In this document: piece by piece, positions 47,300 to 58,555 of the stretch | How the letters are laid out: each line of letters starts with the position of its first letter | Numbering within the stretch: position 1 is the stretch's first letter | Assembly (NCBI GenBank): GCA_022578965.1 | Contig: MU400522.1 | Span: forward strand, 186,001 to 250,000 | Direction: 5' to 3' | Origin: Xylaria sp. FL1777 | Taxonomy: Eukaryota > Ascomycota > Sordariomycetes > Xylariales > Xylariaceae | Length of the DNA: 64,000 bases | The notes under the pieces: model-generated | The model's database searches: none | What the model was told of the DNA's origin: nothing | Seen by the model: the letters and a program-made list of their open reading frames with translations, nothing else | Program-made: the position numbers and the translations under genes

Positions 47300-49624
47300 A
47301 TGGTTTTCACTCCACCAGCTTGGGTTCCTCAGTTACCCTTCGGTAAGTAACTCATTCTTGTTCGACCACCCGAGGGTGAGAATCAGTTTCATAATATTGT
47401 CGCTCACGAATATTCACAGATCCTCCGGACTCAATCCCCTTGCATGAGTTCGTCGGAAACGAGAGATATGGCCGGCAGCCATTCGGCAGGTCTCGGAACC
47501 CCTTCACTTGTGGGCTAACGGGCAAGACATATACGCACGCCGAGTTTCGCGAGCGGCTTGAACTACTGGCAAGGTCTCTGTCAAAACGCCTGGGATGGCA
47601 GCCAAATGAAGATACACCCTGGGACAAAGTCATTGGGTTATACTCCCTCAATACAGTAAGCTTGAAATTCCAAGTTTCGATGCCACATGAGTCCGACGAG
47701 TTGACTAGCAGCAAAGGTCGACTACCTCATGCTCACGTATGCCGTGCACCGTCTTTCCGGCATCGTTACGCCAGCTAATGCCATGTACTCCGCCGGCGAA
47801 CTAGGACACCAACTAAAATCCTCGGGGTCTAAGGCCCTATTCACATGTCCCTCGCTCCTGGATAACGCCTTGAAGGCCGCGCGGGCGAGTAACATCCCTG
47901 ATGACAGGGTCTTCTTACTTGATATCCCAGGACAAGCCCATGACCCGCGGTTTAAGACGATTGACGATTTAATCATAGAAGGCCAATCACTCCCTGAGCT
48001 CGAACCTCTCAGATGGACAAAAGGTCAAGGCGGACGTCAAACTGCGTACCTCTGCTACTCCAGCGGGACATCGGGACTACCTGTTAGTACGGAACACTTT
48101 CCTAATCATCTTTGGGACCTGTCTGCTAAAAGAGGATGAAAACACACATAGAAAGCTGTCATGATCTCACATCGCAACATCATCGCGAATATAATGCAGA
48201 TCCGCTGGCACGAAGACACAGGGCGACGACAGAACAACGTCGAGACGCAGACGATCATCGGCCTGCTGCCTATGTCGCACATCTACGCCCTCATAGTAGT
48301 TGCCAACACCGGCCTATACCGCGGCGACAGTGTGATCGTGCTGCCGCGCTTCGAGCTCAAGACCTTCCTGGAGTGTATCCAGCGGTTCAAGATCAACTTC
48401 ATGCACCTTGTACGCGCCGCACCCGTTCCTCTAAGTTCTACACAGCACACACAGACACACCCACGCACCCACAATCCTCACTCACTTATCTACTTACTTA
48501 CTTACTTGCTCACTTACTTACCCATCCATACGCCACAGGTCCCTCCGATAATCATCCAGCTTCTCCGGAACACGGCGCTATGCGCACGCTATGACCTGAG
48601 CAGCGTGCGCTTCATCTACACGGGCGCAGCCCCTCTAGGTGCAGAGACGCACGCGGACATGGCGCAGGCGTTCCCACGGATCACGGTGGGGCAGGGGTAT
48701 GGGATGACGGAGACGAGCACGGTGGTGCTTAGCACAGGGGAGAACGAGGTCGTGGTGGGCACGTCGGGGTCGCTGGTGCCAGGGACGCGCGCGAAGCTGC
48801 TCGACGCCAACGGCCGCGAGATTACGGCCCCAGGTATCCGCGGCGAACTCCTTATCCAGACCCCCTCAGCCACCCTCGGCTACCTGCACAACGAGCGCGC
48901 TACCGCCGAAGCCTACGTCTGGGACCACGACGGCCGCTGGATCCGCACTGGGGACGTCGCGGTCGTCACCGTCTCGCCTGCTGGGCAGTTAGTCCCCTGA
49001 AGTCATTATTTCCCCCTTTTGGCAGGTTTTGGGCCTCATTGCCCCTGCATGCTCCCGAAACATAAACTAGAATCTTACTCTTTTCAGTAATTGCTAACTC
49101 CAGCGTGTAAACAGTGAACATTTTGCTGTTGTTGATCGCTTGAAGGAGCTGATTAAGACGAAGGTGAGCAGGGGTTCATTCCTTCATTCCAGTCATTCAT
49201 TCTTTTGTTCATTCATGCTTTCTTGTCCTCTTCTTCTTTGAGTGTCCTGTTTCCTGCCAATTCACGTTAACTTACGCACTTGCGCACCCAGGGCCATCAA
49301 GTTGCACCCGCTGAGCTCGAGGCGCATCTGCTAACGCACCCTACCGTGGACGACTGCGCTGTGATCCCGGTACCCGACGACAGAGCGGGCGAGGTGCCCA
49401 AGGCTTTCGTGGTCAAGTCTGCCGCAGCTGCCGCGAGGCCCGACGAGGAGGTTGCGCGCGAGATACGTCGGCACGTCGAGGAGCACAAGGCGCGGTATAA
49501 GTGGCTCCGGGGCGGCGTCGAGTTCATTGATGTTGTTCCCAAGAGTCCGAGCGGGAAGATCCTGCGGCGACTTTTGAAGGATAAGGAGAGGGAGGCCAGG
49601 AGGGCGAAGGGCGCGAAGCTGTGA
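47300..49624 (+). CDS. Peroxisomal 4-coumarate-CoA-ligase-like acyl-CoA synthetase
   Basis: ATP-dependent acyl/aryl-CoA ligase of the ANL superfamily. Seven exons join in phase: 47300-47342, 47420-47655, 47717-48082, 48152-48409, 48539-48991, 49104-49163 and 49292-49624 (582 residues). The motifs run in order: TAYLCYSSGTSGLPKAV (P-loop A3), LLPMSHIYAL, FIYTGAAPLG, GQGYGMTETS (A5), RWIRTGDVA (A7), VVDRLKELIKTKGHQVAPAELE (A8), and the catalytic Lys of PKSPSGKILRRLL (A10). The C-terminus is AKL, a canonical type 1 peroxisomal targeting signal. Fungal relatives activate fatty or arylacetic/cinnamic acids in peroxisomes; the substrate is not predictable here. Intron 4 (48410-48538) contains a CTTA repeat. 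Intron 5 (48992-49103) has an atypical GTCCCC donor, so that junction is less certain. Confidence 0.92.
48486..48530. repeat. (CTTA)n run inside an intron
   Basis: Tandem CTTA-like units next to CACA-rich sequence within intron 4 of the acyl-CoA ligase gene. Confidence 0.8.
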
Positions 49625-49948
49625 TCTTAGGATACGTTCTTTGTCGAGCTGATTTTTAACTTCCCTTTCTAGCGATGGCTTTTTGGATATCTTTTAGACA
49701 AGATTCAATAACTAAGCGACATTGTGAGGAAGCTATTGATTTTCCTGGGCTCTGTACAGCGCGCCGAGAGCGATGCTACAATGAACAAATTCTTCAATCA
49801 TTCACATTCGTTGCAACGTGGACTAACTCAGAAGATGGGTTGTACTCATTTATTGAGAGCTACCGACACAAGACCCCCCCCCCCCCCCCCACGGATCGTT
49901 TTCGCTCATGATTATAATAGATCCATGTTGACAGCAAGCATTATATGC
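49625..49948. other. Intergenic between convergent genes
   Basis: 3' flanks of the acyl-CoA ligase and the small charged protein gene. A C run of 17 lies at 49874-49890. No gene seen. Confidence 0.6.
49874..49890. repeat. Poly(C) run of 17
   Basis: A homopolymer C run in the short 3' intergenic space. Confidence 0.9.
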
Positions 49949-50493
49949 TTAGGCCTTGCCTTTCCTTCGTAGATACTCCTCTTCATCGGCCTGCAAGTCT
50001 GCATCGACCTTGGCACCCTTAGAAGGCTCGTTGCCATGTAGTTTGGCCTAGCGATTCATGCAGCGTCAGCAATCAATCTAAGAGAGGGTTTGATAGTATG
50101 CCGATGAGGGGAACATGGACGTACAGGTAGAGTAGGGTCCTTTTTCAACGCAGCAGTTTCTGGGTCATCTTGCTCTTTGCGGTTCAGCTTGCGCTAGACA
50201 TAGGTATACGTTAACATCCACTCTGCGTCTGGGGTCGTAGTCATGTATCGTACCTCTTCGTTGGCTAGACGGTTGGCGATAGACCTCTCGTCCTCTGGCA
50301 AGCGTTTCAGCGCTGGCTGCTATTGTTGGATATACGGTGTAGATAGAGAGAGCATACTGGAATCATTGGGCAGATGAGAGTGTTCTATACCCTCCTCATA
50401 TCGTGTAGGGCGCGGTGCCTCGGAGGCTTTGTAGTTTCTCTGGTCACCGGCTTCGTAGACGCCGCTGGTACCAACGTTTGAATACCCAGACAT
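49949..50493 (-). CDS. Small charged fungal protein, hypothetical
   Basis: Begins MSGYSNVGTSGVYEAGDQRN at ATG 50493 and ends ADEEEYLRRKGKA. Readable coding blocks are the first exon to EAPRPTRYEE (about 50393-50493), then LKRLPEDERSIANRLANEE (about 50250-50310), RKLNRKEQDDPETAALKKDPTLP (about 50130-50195), and AKLHGNEPSKGAKVDADLQADE to the stop (49949 to about 50046). The last two junctions have clean GTACGN donors and CTAG acceptors. The first junction has more than one in-phase solution and is not resolved. The protein is about 110-125 residues, hydrophilic, without membrane segments. The NEPSKGAxxDAxxxADEEExL ending recurs in small fungal proteins of unknown, possibly stress- or spore-related role; that is from memory. 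Confidence 0.7.
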
Positions 50494-51079
50494 TGTGATA
50501 TTTTTAAATGATTATGCGTAGATTAGCCAGATTTTAGATTTGGTAAAATAGATGTTAGGTATTGTGTATTCGTAGCCTTATTGAGTATAGAAAAGAAGTA
50601 TTAGAGGGAGCGAAAGACCACATGTTTATATACCTAGGCGTCTGCTTGGGAGACACCTTTCTACGTCATAAAACACTATACCACTCTTTCAGCTACGCCG
50701 TCATACAAAGCCTGTCAAGAAACGATTCATGGCTTGCCAAAATTCTGAAAAATTACATCTGACTTTGGGTGATATCAGAGTTAGACGTCATTGATCCACG
50801 AGAAGTGTGGATTTCTCCTCCTGAATGGAGTACCTAGGTACAGTGGTCCCGGCACTGGGCACAGGCGTGGGGGTGGGGTCTTGGCGCTACGGATCAATGG
50901 GCTCTTAGCGTAGAGGGAGATCCAGGGAGACAGCTGTGCTAAATATGCTCGGTCTGACAGCGGCTGTCAATTCTGGCCAGGTCAGTGAACCGCATCTCTA
51001 AAATTTACAGATCCGAAGCTTCAAGTCGCGCGTAGCGAGCCACCATCATCGACGACGATCTCGCCCAATCGCCGCCAAG
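50494..51079. promoter_or_regulatory. Divergent intergenic region with TACCTAGGTA
   Basis: Between the small charged protein gene and MRP2, which diverge. An exact TACCTAGGTA palindrome lies at 50831-50840, 240 bases before the MRP2 start. A 66-codon ORF at 50562-50762 is not supported. Confidence 0.5.
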
Positions 51080-51592
51080 ATGTCGATGTTCCGGGCGAAG
51101 AAGCTTGACCTCGGATGTTTTCTCAACATCAAGACCATCCGTGATCACACCAAGCGGAAGGTCTTTGCCGCGAATGAGCCTGAGAGGTGCGCATCCCGCA
51201 AGCACTGCATACCATACCATCCCCGTCACCGGATCACCAGCGCAAACGCCAATTGACTGCATAGCTGACATTCTTTTTCACCTGCAACAGACAAGCTCTC
51301 CGATACATCATCCGAAACACTACTCTTCCCCCACGAACTCGAGCCGAAGCCCAGCTTCAGCTAACTCAGATGCACTGCTACACGCGGCCAACACAGATCC
51401 ACGGACGATGTCTGTTGGGTGGCAAGGGAAGGGGTATATTACGGGACTTCAAATTATCAAGAGTGAGTCTCCTTTTCTCGAATCCGTATTGCCCGTATGT
51501 CGGTTGCACAAGGCTAATAACAAATGCAGTATAACTTCAGAATGCAAGCCTTGGCAGGCAATATTCCAGGCGTGAAGAAGGCCAGCTGGTAG
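51080..51592 (+). CDS. MRP2: Mitochondrial ribosomal protein uS14m
   Basis: Small-subunit protein of the mitochondrial ribosome (S14 family). Exons 51080-51186, 51291-51462 and 51530-51592 join in phase to 113 residues, the size of fungal Mrp2. The sequence MSMFRAKKLDLG...TKRKVFAANEPERQ leads into QALRYIIRNTTLPPRTRAEA. Then comes the S14 signature region MHCYTRPTQIHGRCLLGGKGRGILRDF, ending MQALAGNIPGVKKASW. The zinc-type Cys motif of some S14 proteins is absent, as normal for the mitochondrial form. Introns have GTGCGC and GTGAGT donors. Confidence 0.95.
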
Positions 51593-52597
51593 AATGGCCA
51601 CAATATTGGGGGACTTGTACTGTACGATTATACCTATTCTATTTGCATGGCCATCACTCACATGAGCCTCATGCAATTGTACAATCACATCCACCACGCT
51701 GCATATACATGAAATAGACAAGCCATTGCCTTTGCCTGGAGTAACGAAGAAACTCCTTGCTCATGATGCATGTGGCACACCTACTTTCCGGGGACTGAGG
51801 GAAATGTATTCCTCATATATTCGGCCTATCTTGCTATGTTCGCCCATTATGATAGAAAAGCGAGTGTTCTTGTAGCAGCAGGGAATACAGCTCAATACGT
51901 TGGGAAGAATGGAGTGCGTGGATATTTACAGGTAGCTCGTAAATGTGAAAGTGAAGGATGCTACTGCTGCTCCTGCTCCTGCTCCTGCTCTTTCTGCCCA
52001 TCTTCACACCCGCAGTTTCCCCTCGATCTGTGCTGTTTGCCACTGTCTTTATTGAACAGCCTCCATTTGTTCTTTTACAACTCTACCTCACATTTATTTC
52101 GGAACAAGTCACCACCCGAGAAGCGCGTGCATTTCATTCCAGACCTAGTGTCCGCTGCCTTGGTCTTTCTTCTTCACTCATACTCTCCCAGTTCATCCTT
52201 TCTTTCTACGGCCACTGCCTTGAGTCTTCACATCAAGAAATCGGCGTCATCTTGGTGCCATGCTGTCATGAGCCCTCTTTGGCACAGAAACGTACAGGTT
52301 ACCTACTAGCAAACACTGCAAACTTGTTGAAGTTGAGTTAACTTTGAGGTCTTCGCCTAACAAGATCACAACTTTAATTAAATACACTCCCCAACAACCT
52401 CATAAGAATAGCCAGCCACTACCCTTCCTCCCTATCTACCTACTTACTTGCCAACTATCTATCTGCCAGCCATCTACCACTTCGCTCATCAAGCATCAAA
52501 GCCCAAGTTGTTATTACAACATCTCCCTCAGTCACTCCTCGCATCTCTGTTGCCTGCGTCTCCACATCAATACCTCTTTTCATCCACTCCCTCTACG
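51593..52597. promoter_or_regulatory. Intergenic; CT-rich leader of the Arb2-domain gene
   Basis: From about 51960 the plus strand is strongly CT-rich, with a (CTCCTG)n-like run at 51964-51990. It stays so to the start at 52598, as in fungal 5' leaders. ORFs such as 51958-52341 (Leu-rich from the CTC/CTG run) are products of this composition. Confidence 0.6.
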
Positions 52598-54627
52598 ATG
52601 TTTCGGCGCAAGTGGTCTGCTCTGCCCGCAGAGGCCGAATTCCCTAGTGACCTAAAGGGTCTTGGGTGAGTCCTTCCTCTCAGATCGCTCTCCGTACCAG
52701 CTTAGGTATCCTCCTAACAACTTCTGATCGCGCTTCTCTTACAACAGATATTTCGTCAACAAAGATGACGAGATCCGCTCGATTGAGAATGAAGACAACT
52801 ACTTCAAATATTTCATCAACCGCAGCCCACGAGTATGCGAGCGTCAGCGCTTTGCCATGAATCGTGAGTCAATCATACCTCTGATCGAATATCTAGTGCT
52901 CTTCGTACCTGGTCATCATGTGTGACGAAGCTTGGGATCTTTTTGATCTTGCGCTATGTCCCCTCTGCCACAGATTCCAGAACAAGCTAACAATAACACC
53001 TTAAGAAGCCGTCCAAGCTGTGATCCACGAGCGCCTCATAGCCCTCGGCCTCTACAGCCTCTGTCTTCCCCTCAACACAACTCCATCATCCGACCCCAAC
53101 GTTCCGATATTCGTAACCGCTGGCATATCAGATAAGTCGCGTGTCGTAATCATCTTCGGCGAGACGCACCAAGACCTCGGCGTCCTTGCGCACCGCGTGC
53201 TCGGCGGACCTGGAGGCATCGACAAGGGCTCCCTAGTCTCTGTTGTCAAGGCTCTTCTCCAGAAACCGTCCTCGCCCACTGACCCCTCACCGCCAGGCAT
53301 CATCCTCGCTAACATGGGCGAGCTCCTCTGGTGGCCAGAGGGCCGTCGCACTCTCAGCAGAACCGCATTTCACGCAGCCCCTATGCGTAGCGCTGCTCAT
53401 GTCGGCAATTATGTTGACCCTGAGAGCAACTACGTCCACGACAACGAGAGTCCCCTGGCCCACGTCAAGTACATCTTCGAGAAGGTCGTGCCTGCCGTCG
53501 TGAATCCTGGTGCCGGAATCGATATCATTGGCCTTGGCGACGGCGCCGATGTCGTGGAGTCGTACTTGAATTGCGATGAGACGTGGGAGCGCATCGGCGG
53601 CCGCATCAACTGCTTTGTGTCTGTTGGCGGCCAGTTCCCCGGTTGGGAGGTCGAGTGTGATGGTCTGCGGCAGTTTCTGAAAGACGTGGGTTTTATAAAC
53701 TAATCTCTCCCTCTTTTCTTTTGTCTATCTCCTATTAGTCTTTCCTCCTCACTTCTATACCTACCTACTCAGAACCATAGCCACAATCCCGCCGTCTTCG
53801 ATGACTAGGATATCTCTATTTAATACTACGTGATTCTTTTTCTTATTTCAAACACAAAGCCAAGCTAACCAACTACCCTCCAGCGCGCCCGTGCCTACGT
53901 CCCCTCTACAGAGCCCCTGGGCCTAGTCATTGCCGGCCCGTCCGGAAACCCGCACACCACGACCTTCACCTCGCTCGGCTGTCCGGTCTTTAGTGCCGGC
54001 GAGCCCCAGCATGTTGAGACGCTCTTCATCGCCTCGTATGCGACAGTGCTGGACTGGCTGCAGGAAGTCGCAGACACGCCCGCCGAGAAGAAGCCCTACG
54101 TGAACCCCGCGTTCACGGTAGTTTATTCCGACGCTCCTGATGGGGACAACGATAGGGATTACTGGAAGGCGGACTCTGCAAAGGGAGATTCAACTGAGTC
54201 AGACGAGGAGAAGTCGACGAAGGTGGGAACTGAAGGGGCGGGGAAGGATTATCTTCCTGAAGCAGCGGCACTTGCCGAAAAGGAGCAGGCGAGAACTACG
54301 CCTGATGCAGTACATGCTTCCTCGACAGAGACCTTGGAGCGATATTATGAGAAGGACTCTACGCAATATCAGCAGTATCAGAAATCCGTGGACGAAAATG
54401 GCGGTAACGAGGGCAGCGATTCGGATCTAGGTCCAGGTCCAGGTCCAGATCCAGGTAGACTGAAGATCGTTACTAGGGATGATATGGTAGGGAATGATAA
54501 AGTGGATGAAAAAGGAGCTGCTCAGAAGAAGGAAACGGAAGAGTTTACAGGAGAACAAAAAACGTACGTGATCCGTCTCAAGAGACGTGATGATGATGAG
54601 AAGGACCGCGAAGGCGGTAAGCAGTGA
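52598..54627 (+). CDS. Arb2-domain protein
   Basis: Exons 52598-52665, 52748-52863, 53006-53685 and 53884-54627 join in phase to 535 residues. The start MFRRKWSALPAEAEFP followed by LGYFVNKDDEIRSIE and YFKYFINRSPRVCERQRFAMN is the N-terminus of the fungal Arb2 family. The alpha/beta-hydrolase-like Arb2 core follows with VPIFVTAGISDKSRVVIIFGE, LGVLAHRVLGGPGGIDKGS and GIILANMGELLWWPEGRR. It continues with GIDIIGLGDGADVVESYL and a Gly-rich VSVGGQFPGW to about residue 340. S. pombe Arb2 belongs to an Argonaute-chaperone complex (ARC) needed for siRNA loading; other Arb2 domains sit on histone deacetylases. The last 190 residues are acidic and disordered, with a PGPGPGPDPG repeat. A direct role in RNA silencing is inference only. 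Confidence 0.85.
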
Positions 54628-55242
54628 TGAGTTCGCGCTTGCGGTGCGGGTTCTCCTGGGCCTTTCTTGTTATTCTGCCGGTAGTTTTCTATCATTCTGG
54701 AGTAGGTGGTCATCCATAATTAGTTGGCATAGGGCGATGGCTGAGATTCCACGAGATACCATGTCATGACGGGACCTATCTACCTCAATGTGCTAGGTGA
54801 AGGACGCAGATACTTTAATATTCAGCGAGCCTGTGGGCTCACGATCTGCAGATTTGAGTAACGTTCATTTGATAGGTATTCAGCCTGCACAGGAGAAAGG
54901 GGCAAGGTACTAAAACTGATTATTTTGAGTTTCATCATACAAAGATTCCTCATGATGTGATGTGATGTGATGTGACGGCGACCTTTTGATATCCCGAATC
55001 AGACGTGATTTATATACAACATATAAGACAGACGTATCCCTAGGCAGTTATACCCTGTTTTTGTGCTAACGCGCACACATCACCATGTGCCACCAGTTCG
55101 TTCGTTCATTCACGGAACCATAACTGTGCGATATCGCATCTTCCGTGGTTCCGGAACTCCTTCATATCAGCAGCGGAGACTCCAATAAACACAACGCTTC
55201 CTTGACTTTAAAAACAAGAAAACATTCGTTTTAAACCCCGGA
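54628..55242. other. Intergenic between convergent genes
   Basis: 3' flanks of the Arb2-domain and Mgr3-like genes. A GATGT/TGTGA tandem run lies at 54954-54975. No gene seen. Confidence 0.6.
54954..54975. repeat. (GATGT)n microsatellite
   Basis: Four tandem GATGT units. Confidence 0.85.
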
Positions 55243-56982
55243 TCAGACAAAGAAGAAAGAGCTGAGAGACGTATTCGGCGCCTCCAGCTCGTCCAGGACC
55301 TCCTGCGCCCTCCGCGTCCTCTCCTTGACGACGTTCTCCTCCGCCGCCCACCGCCCGGCCATCTCCTGCTCCTGCTCCTCGCGCTGCTTGCCGTCGCCCC
55401 AGAAGCCACCGAACCAAGACCCGGCGGTGGTAGTGGAGGAGGAGGAGGCAGCAGTGCCGCGTTGCGCCGCCTTTTCCTTCTCCTCGCGCGCGAGCCGCGC
55501 TGCCATCTTGGCCCAGTTCTCGAGCCCGCTGCTTAGACACTCCCTGCACGTCTGCTTCGCGGCGACGTCCGAGGCCTCGACGCGGTGCAGCTGCTCCTCG
55601 GCGAGATCGACGGCCTCCCGCGTCCAGGCTAGCCCGTCCTCGCGGCCCTTGCTCGCGTAGATCATCTCGCCGATGTACAGGTTCAGTGCCGCTTCCTCGC
55701 AGCGCTCCCTGGCGTCGCGCACCGGGGGGGATTCGCCAGAGGGTGGGGGCGGCGGATACGCGGGTGGTGCGGCCAGACGCTTGATAGTGCTGAAAACATT
55801 GTTGACTGTCCAAGGAGAATTTGGGGGCGTGTCTGCCTTGTATGATGGTGTGGGGGGTTTTGTTGCTGGTGGTTCGGGGAGAGAGCGGCGGGCTCGGAGA
55901 ACGGATATGAAGATAGGGAGAGCCGTCGATATGTCTTCGTTGCGTGCCTTGTGCGTCGCCAGTGCAGTGAGAGCGTCGAGTATGTTTGTAGAGGGTGCGG
56001 GAGCGCCATCACGGAGGATATATGATGTCCGGTCGTACGGCACGTCCGTCAGCAGAGTGTTCTCGGATGCAAGGGATAGCGCCCAGTCGTACATCCTTAT
56101 CGCAGCTTCGGGAAGGCTTTTGAAGTCAAGCCATGAGGCATATGCCAGTGCAGCATCCATCTTCTGCCTCGAGGAGAAGCCCCTCGTCGTTAATATGCGC
56201 ATGTAAAACGTCTCTGGCTCATCGTATGCGCGTTCGCAGTTCTCCTCCAGCGGTGCCTTTTCGGCGCCAAAGGGTATGGGTCTCGGGTTCGGATTTGAAG
56301 GCCCAATGACAGTGCTCGCGGGGAACACGAGATGTCGCGTCTTGTCCACGACATGGTCGTCAAGTTGTTCGGCGGCTTTCGCGCCCAGCATCAATGCCTC
56401 GTAATAGCCCCTCCGCCACGGCTCGCTCTTTGCCGTGATGTCGTAGCCGGAATTCCCGACCCCGTCGATCCAGATGCCGCCTTCGGTCAGGTCTTCCAGT
56501 CCTTGCCCCTCGATATTCCTGTCTTCCAGCCTCTCGATGACGTTCTTAGCATATTCCCCGATCACCACCCAATCCGTCTCGACCCAATCAGTCCGATCCG
56601 GTCCCCATTTCGCTATGCGGAACCGCAACCTCGTTATAAAGCCCCATTCGTGCGGCGTGGGGTACCTCCTCTCGAGCCACTCCTGCTGCACGCTCCAGTA
56701 GGCTACCACCGAGAATCCAACTATAGCCCAGATGTAGCCGGTGAATTTCAAGCCGAGGTACACCTCATATAGGAGCCATCGTTTCCGCTCCGTGGTCAAG
56801 TAGCGGAACTGGTGATTGCTCGCCAAGGGAGTAGAGAGGAAGGGAAGCTGTGGCCGCAACTGGGAGGCGAGCTGGGCGTGTCTTATGAGGAGGCGGGCTG
56901 GAGTCACCGCATTCTTGGGTTTGGGGGAGGAGAGGAGCAGAAGTCGTCGGAAGAGAATGCGGCGCTGCATATTTGGATGCAC
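55243..56982 (-). CDS. Mitochondrial membrane protein, possibly Mgr3-like
   Basis: A single exon encodes 579 residues. The N-terminal 65 residues are rich in Arg, Leu and Ser with few acidic residues, a good mitochondrial presequence. One membrane helix lies at about 78-97 (LKFTGYIWAIVGFSVVAYW). The remainder has helical, repeat-like segments with Ala and Tyr in TPR-like spacing (RRGYYEALMLGAKAAEQL, KMDAALAYASWLDFKSLPEAA, CEEAALNLYIGEMIYA, LEEQLHR-type helices). The tail is low in complexity, with Ser/Thr, Glu/Arg and GGFWG. This layout (presequence, one TM, TPR-like domain) is like Mgr3, the i-AAA protease adaptor of the inner membrane. I infer that relation from architecture, not from a specific motif. 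It is convergent with the Arb2-domain gene. Confidence 0.75.
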   Translation of the reverse strand: MHPNMQRRILFRRLLLLSSPKPKNAVTPARLLIRHAQLASQLRPQLPFLSTPLASNHQFRYLTTERKRWLLYEVYLGLKFTGYIWAIVGFSVVAYWSVQQEWLERRYPTPHEWGFITRLRFRIAKWGPDRTDWVETDWVVIGEYAKNVIERLEDRNIEGQGLEDLTEGGIWIDGVGNSGYDITAKSEPWRRGYYEALMLGAKAAEQLDDHVVDKTRHLVFPASTVIGPSNPNPRPIPFGAEKAPLEENCERAYDEPETFYMRILTTRGFSSRQKMDAALAYASWLDFKSLPEAAIRMYDWALSLASENTLLTDVPYDRTSYILRDGAPAPSTNILDALTALATHKARNEDISTALPIFISVLRARRSLPEPPATKPPTPSYKADTPPNSPWTVNNVFSTIKRLAAPPAYPPPPPSGESPPVRDARERCEEAALNLYIGEMIYASKGREDGLAWTREAVDLAEEQLHRVEASDVAAKQTCRECLSSGLENWAKMAARLAREEKEKAAQRGTAASSSSTTTAGSWFGGFWGDGKQREEQEQEMAGRWAAEENVVKERTRRAQEVLDELEAPNTSLSSFFFV

Positions 56983-57314
56983 TGAAAGCTAGCTGGCTAA
57001 GTAGCTATATTGGGTCGGTTTCTTAGTAGAATCGAAGAAGAAACCCGAAGCGTCGCCTTCCTATCTTAAGGCTCGTGCAGCATGTTGCTAGGACTCGTTG
57101 CTGGGTGTTACATGTACAATAGTAGGTAGCTTCGTAAGAACGGCATCAAGATACATTTAATGATCTAGGTATTACCTGTATTCGGATGCGTAGCTTAGAG
57201 CTTGAAGAGAGAGGGAGTGGGTACTTTGTGGTTCGTCACTTGATTGGTGGTCAATAGTCGTCCGAAGTATAGACCGCCAATCCCGCCAAAATTTCCATCA
57301 TTCAGAAACGTTGA
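56983..57314. other. Intergenic, promoter of Mgr3-like gene
   Basis: Promoter space for the minus-strand gene at 56982 and 5' flank of the tRNA gene. No further element seen. Confidence 0.5.
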
Positions 57315-57386
57315 GCTGTGCTAGTGTAATGGTTATCATTCTAGCCTTCCAAGCTTGAGATCGGCGTTCGATTCGCCGGCACAGCA
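57315..57386 (+). tRNA. tRNA-Gly (anticodon TCC)
   Basis: A 72-nt cloverleaf. The acceptor stem GCTGTGC pairs fully with GCACAGC, followed by discriminator A and no encoded CCA. The D arm GTGTAATGGTTATCAT carries the A-box GGTTA. The anticodon loop CTTCCAA gives TCC. The T arm CGGCG/CGCCG pairs fully around TTCGATT (B box). The anticodon stem CTAGC/GCTTG has one T-T mismatch at the second pair. No intron. T runs at 57396-57399 and from 57406 can serve as Pol III terminators. Confidence 0.92.
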
Positions 57387-58555
57387 TCGATTGTCTTTTG
57401 CTTCCTTTTTAACCTAGTTCATCCCATAAGTTTTTTTCTATTGCTGAAGTTCGATGATAGAAAGTATCTTCTCAAATCCTAAAGGAGTGGGGGGGAGCTG
57501 ATAACCATCACAAATTAAATAAATATCTCATTTGACCGTTGGTTTAACCACTACATGCTCTCATACTGTACTGTATTGTGTAGGTATATTGTCAGGTATC
57601 TTTAATGAACAGACTACAAAAAGATGTATCAATACTTCTTCAACTTAGAACCTCGAACATGGGAATAAGAAGAGCGGCATATATCACCCACATGAAGCCA
57701 GCCATGGTAGGCCTAAAACACCCGACGAGCCAGACTTGCCCACATTACTATATTCATATCTACCTAGGAATGCTATTCTTCTCATCTCATGTCTTGTAGC
57801 GCAATAACCCAGTCCTAGTTCCTACACAGTCTTCAAGGCGTGCAAAGAGCAGAAGAGCCAAATAGCGTATTACTACAGCATAGGGTAAAGAGGATGATTT
57901 CATACATATATAGAAAGTAGGTAGACTAACTGTGCCTGCAGCAGGAATGTTATTCGTCTGTACCCTTTACAAACAAGATTATTCTGCAACATTGTGTCTA
58001 GAATTGATACATTTCAAGATCACAAGTCTCTTGAAAGAGGAGAGCTCTCCCAATACTTGAGGATTGAGCACGATATGTCCTTCTCAACACCCCTTAACCC
58101 ATAGAGCCTAGAAATCCCAATTGTGTCCCATTACTTCACTGCACTTTACGAAAGGGGGCAGAAGGAGATATTGCATATTCACTACGTATTACGACCCCAT
58201 GAAATAGCCTTTAGACAGTTACCGTAATAAACCACGCCAGGGTACATGAATAAGCTGCCAAACACGGAGAATGTTTTCCTTCCATTTGTAAGAAATGAAC
58301 GTGAATTGATTCCCTGAGCCTAATAAGAAATTTAGAAAGAGTATAGGAGATTCAAAGGAGTGTTCACTCAGTTCCACAATCATAGCCCGTCATCAATCAC
58401 GCCGCCCAGCACAGGCCGACTTATGGCCCCGATTATCTTTCAGTTGAATCGCAGGCTGACAGCCAATCCTGCCTGCATATTGTTACATTTGGGAAAGCCA
58501 AGACGGGAGCGTAAAGTATCCCGGATTGCCAATGCTTGTCATCTCTTCGCCCCAC
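57387..58555. other. Intergenic, no gene seen
   Basis: After the tRNA terminator, about 1.1 kb of unassigned sequence and the 3' flank of the gene ending at 58556. ORFs at 57605-57799 and 58360-58689 are unsupported; the latter overlaps the next gene in antisense. Confidence 0.5.

Noticed and set aside
48486..48530. CTTA tandem units considered as a CRISPR-like or minisatellite array
   Set aside because: Units are 4 nt with no spacers and sit in a spliceosomal intron; it is a simple microsatellite.
51958..52341. Leu-rich ORF starting in CTCCTG repeats
   Set aside because: It arises from the CT-rich leader of the Arb2-domain gene. The poly-Leu start mimics a signal peptide but the rest has no coding character.
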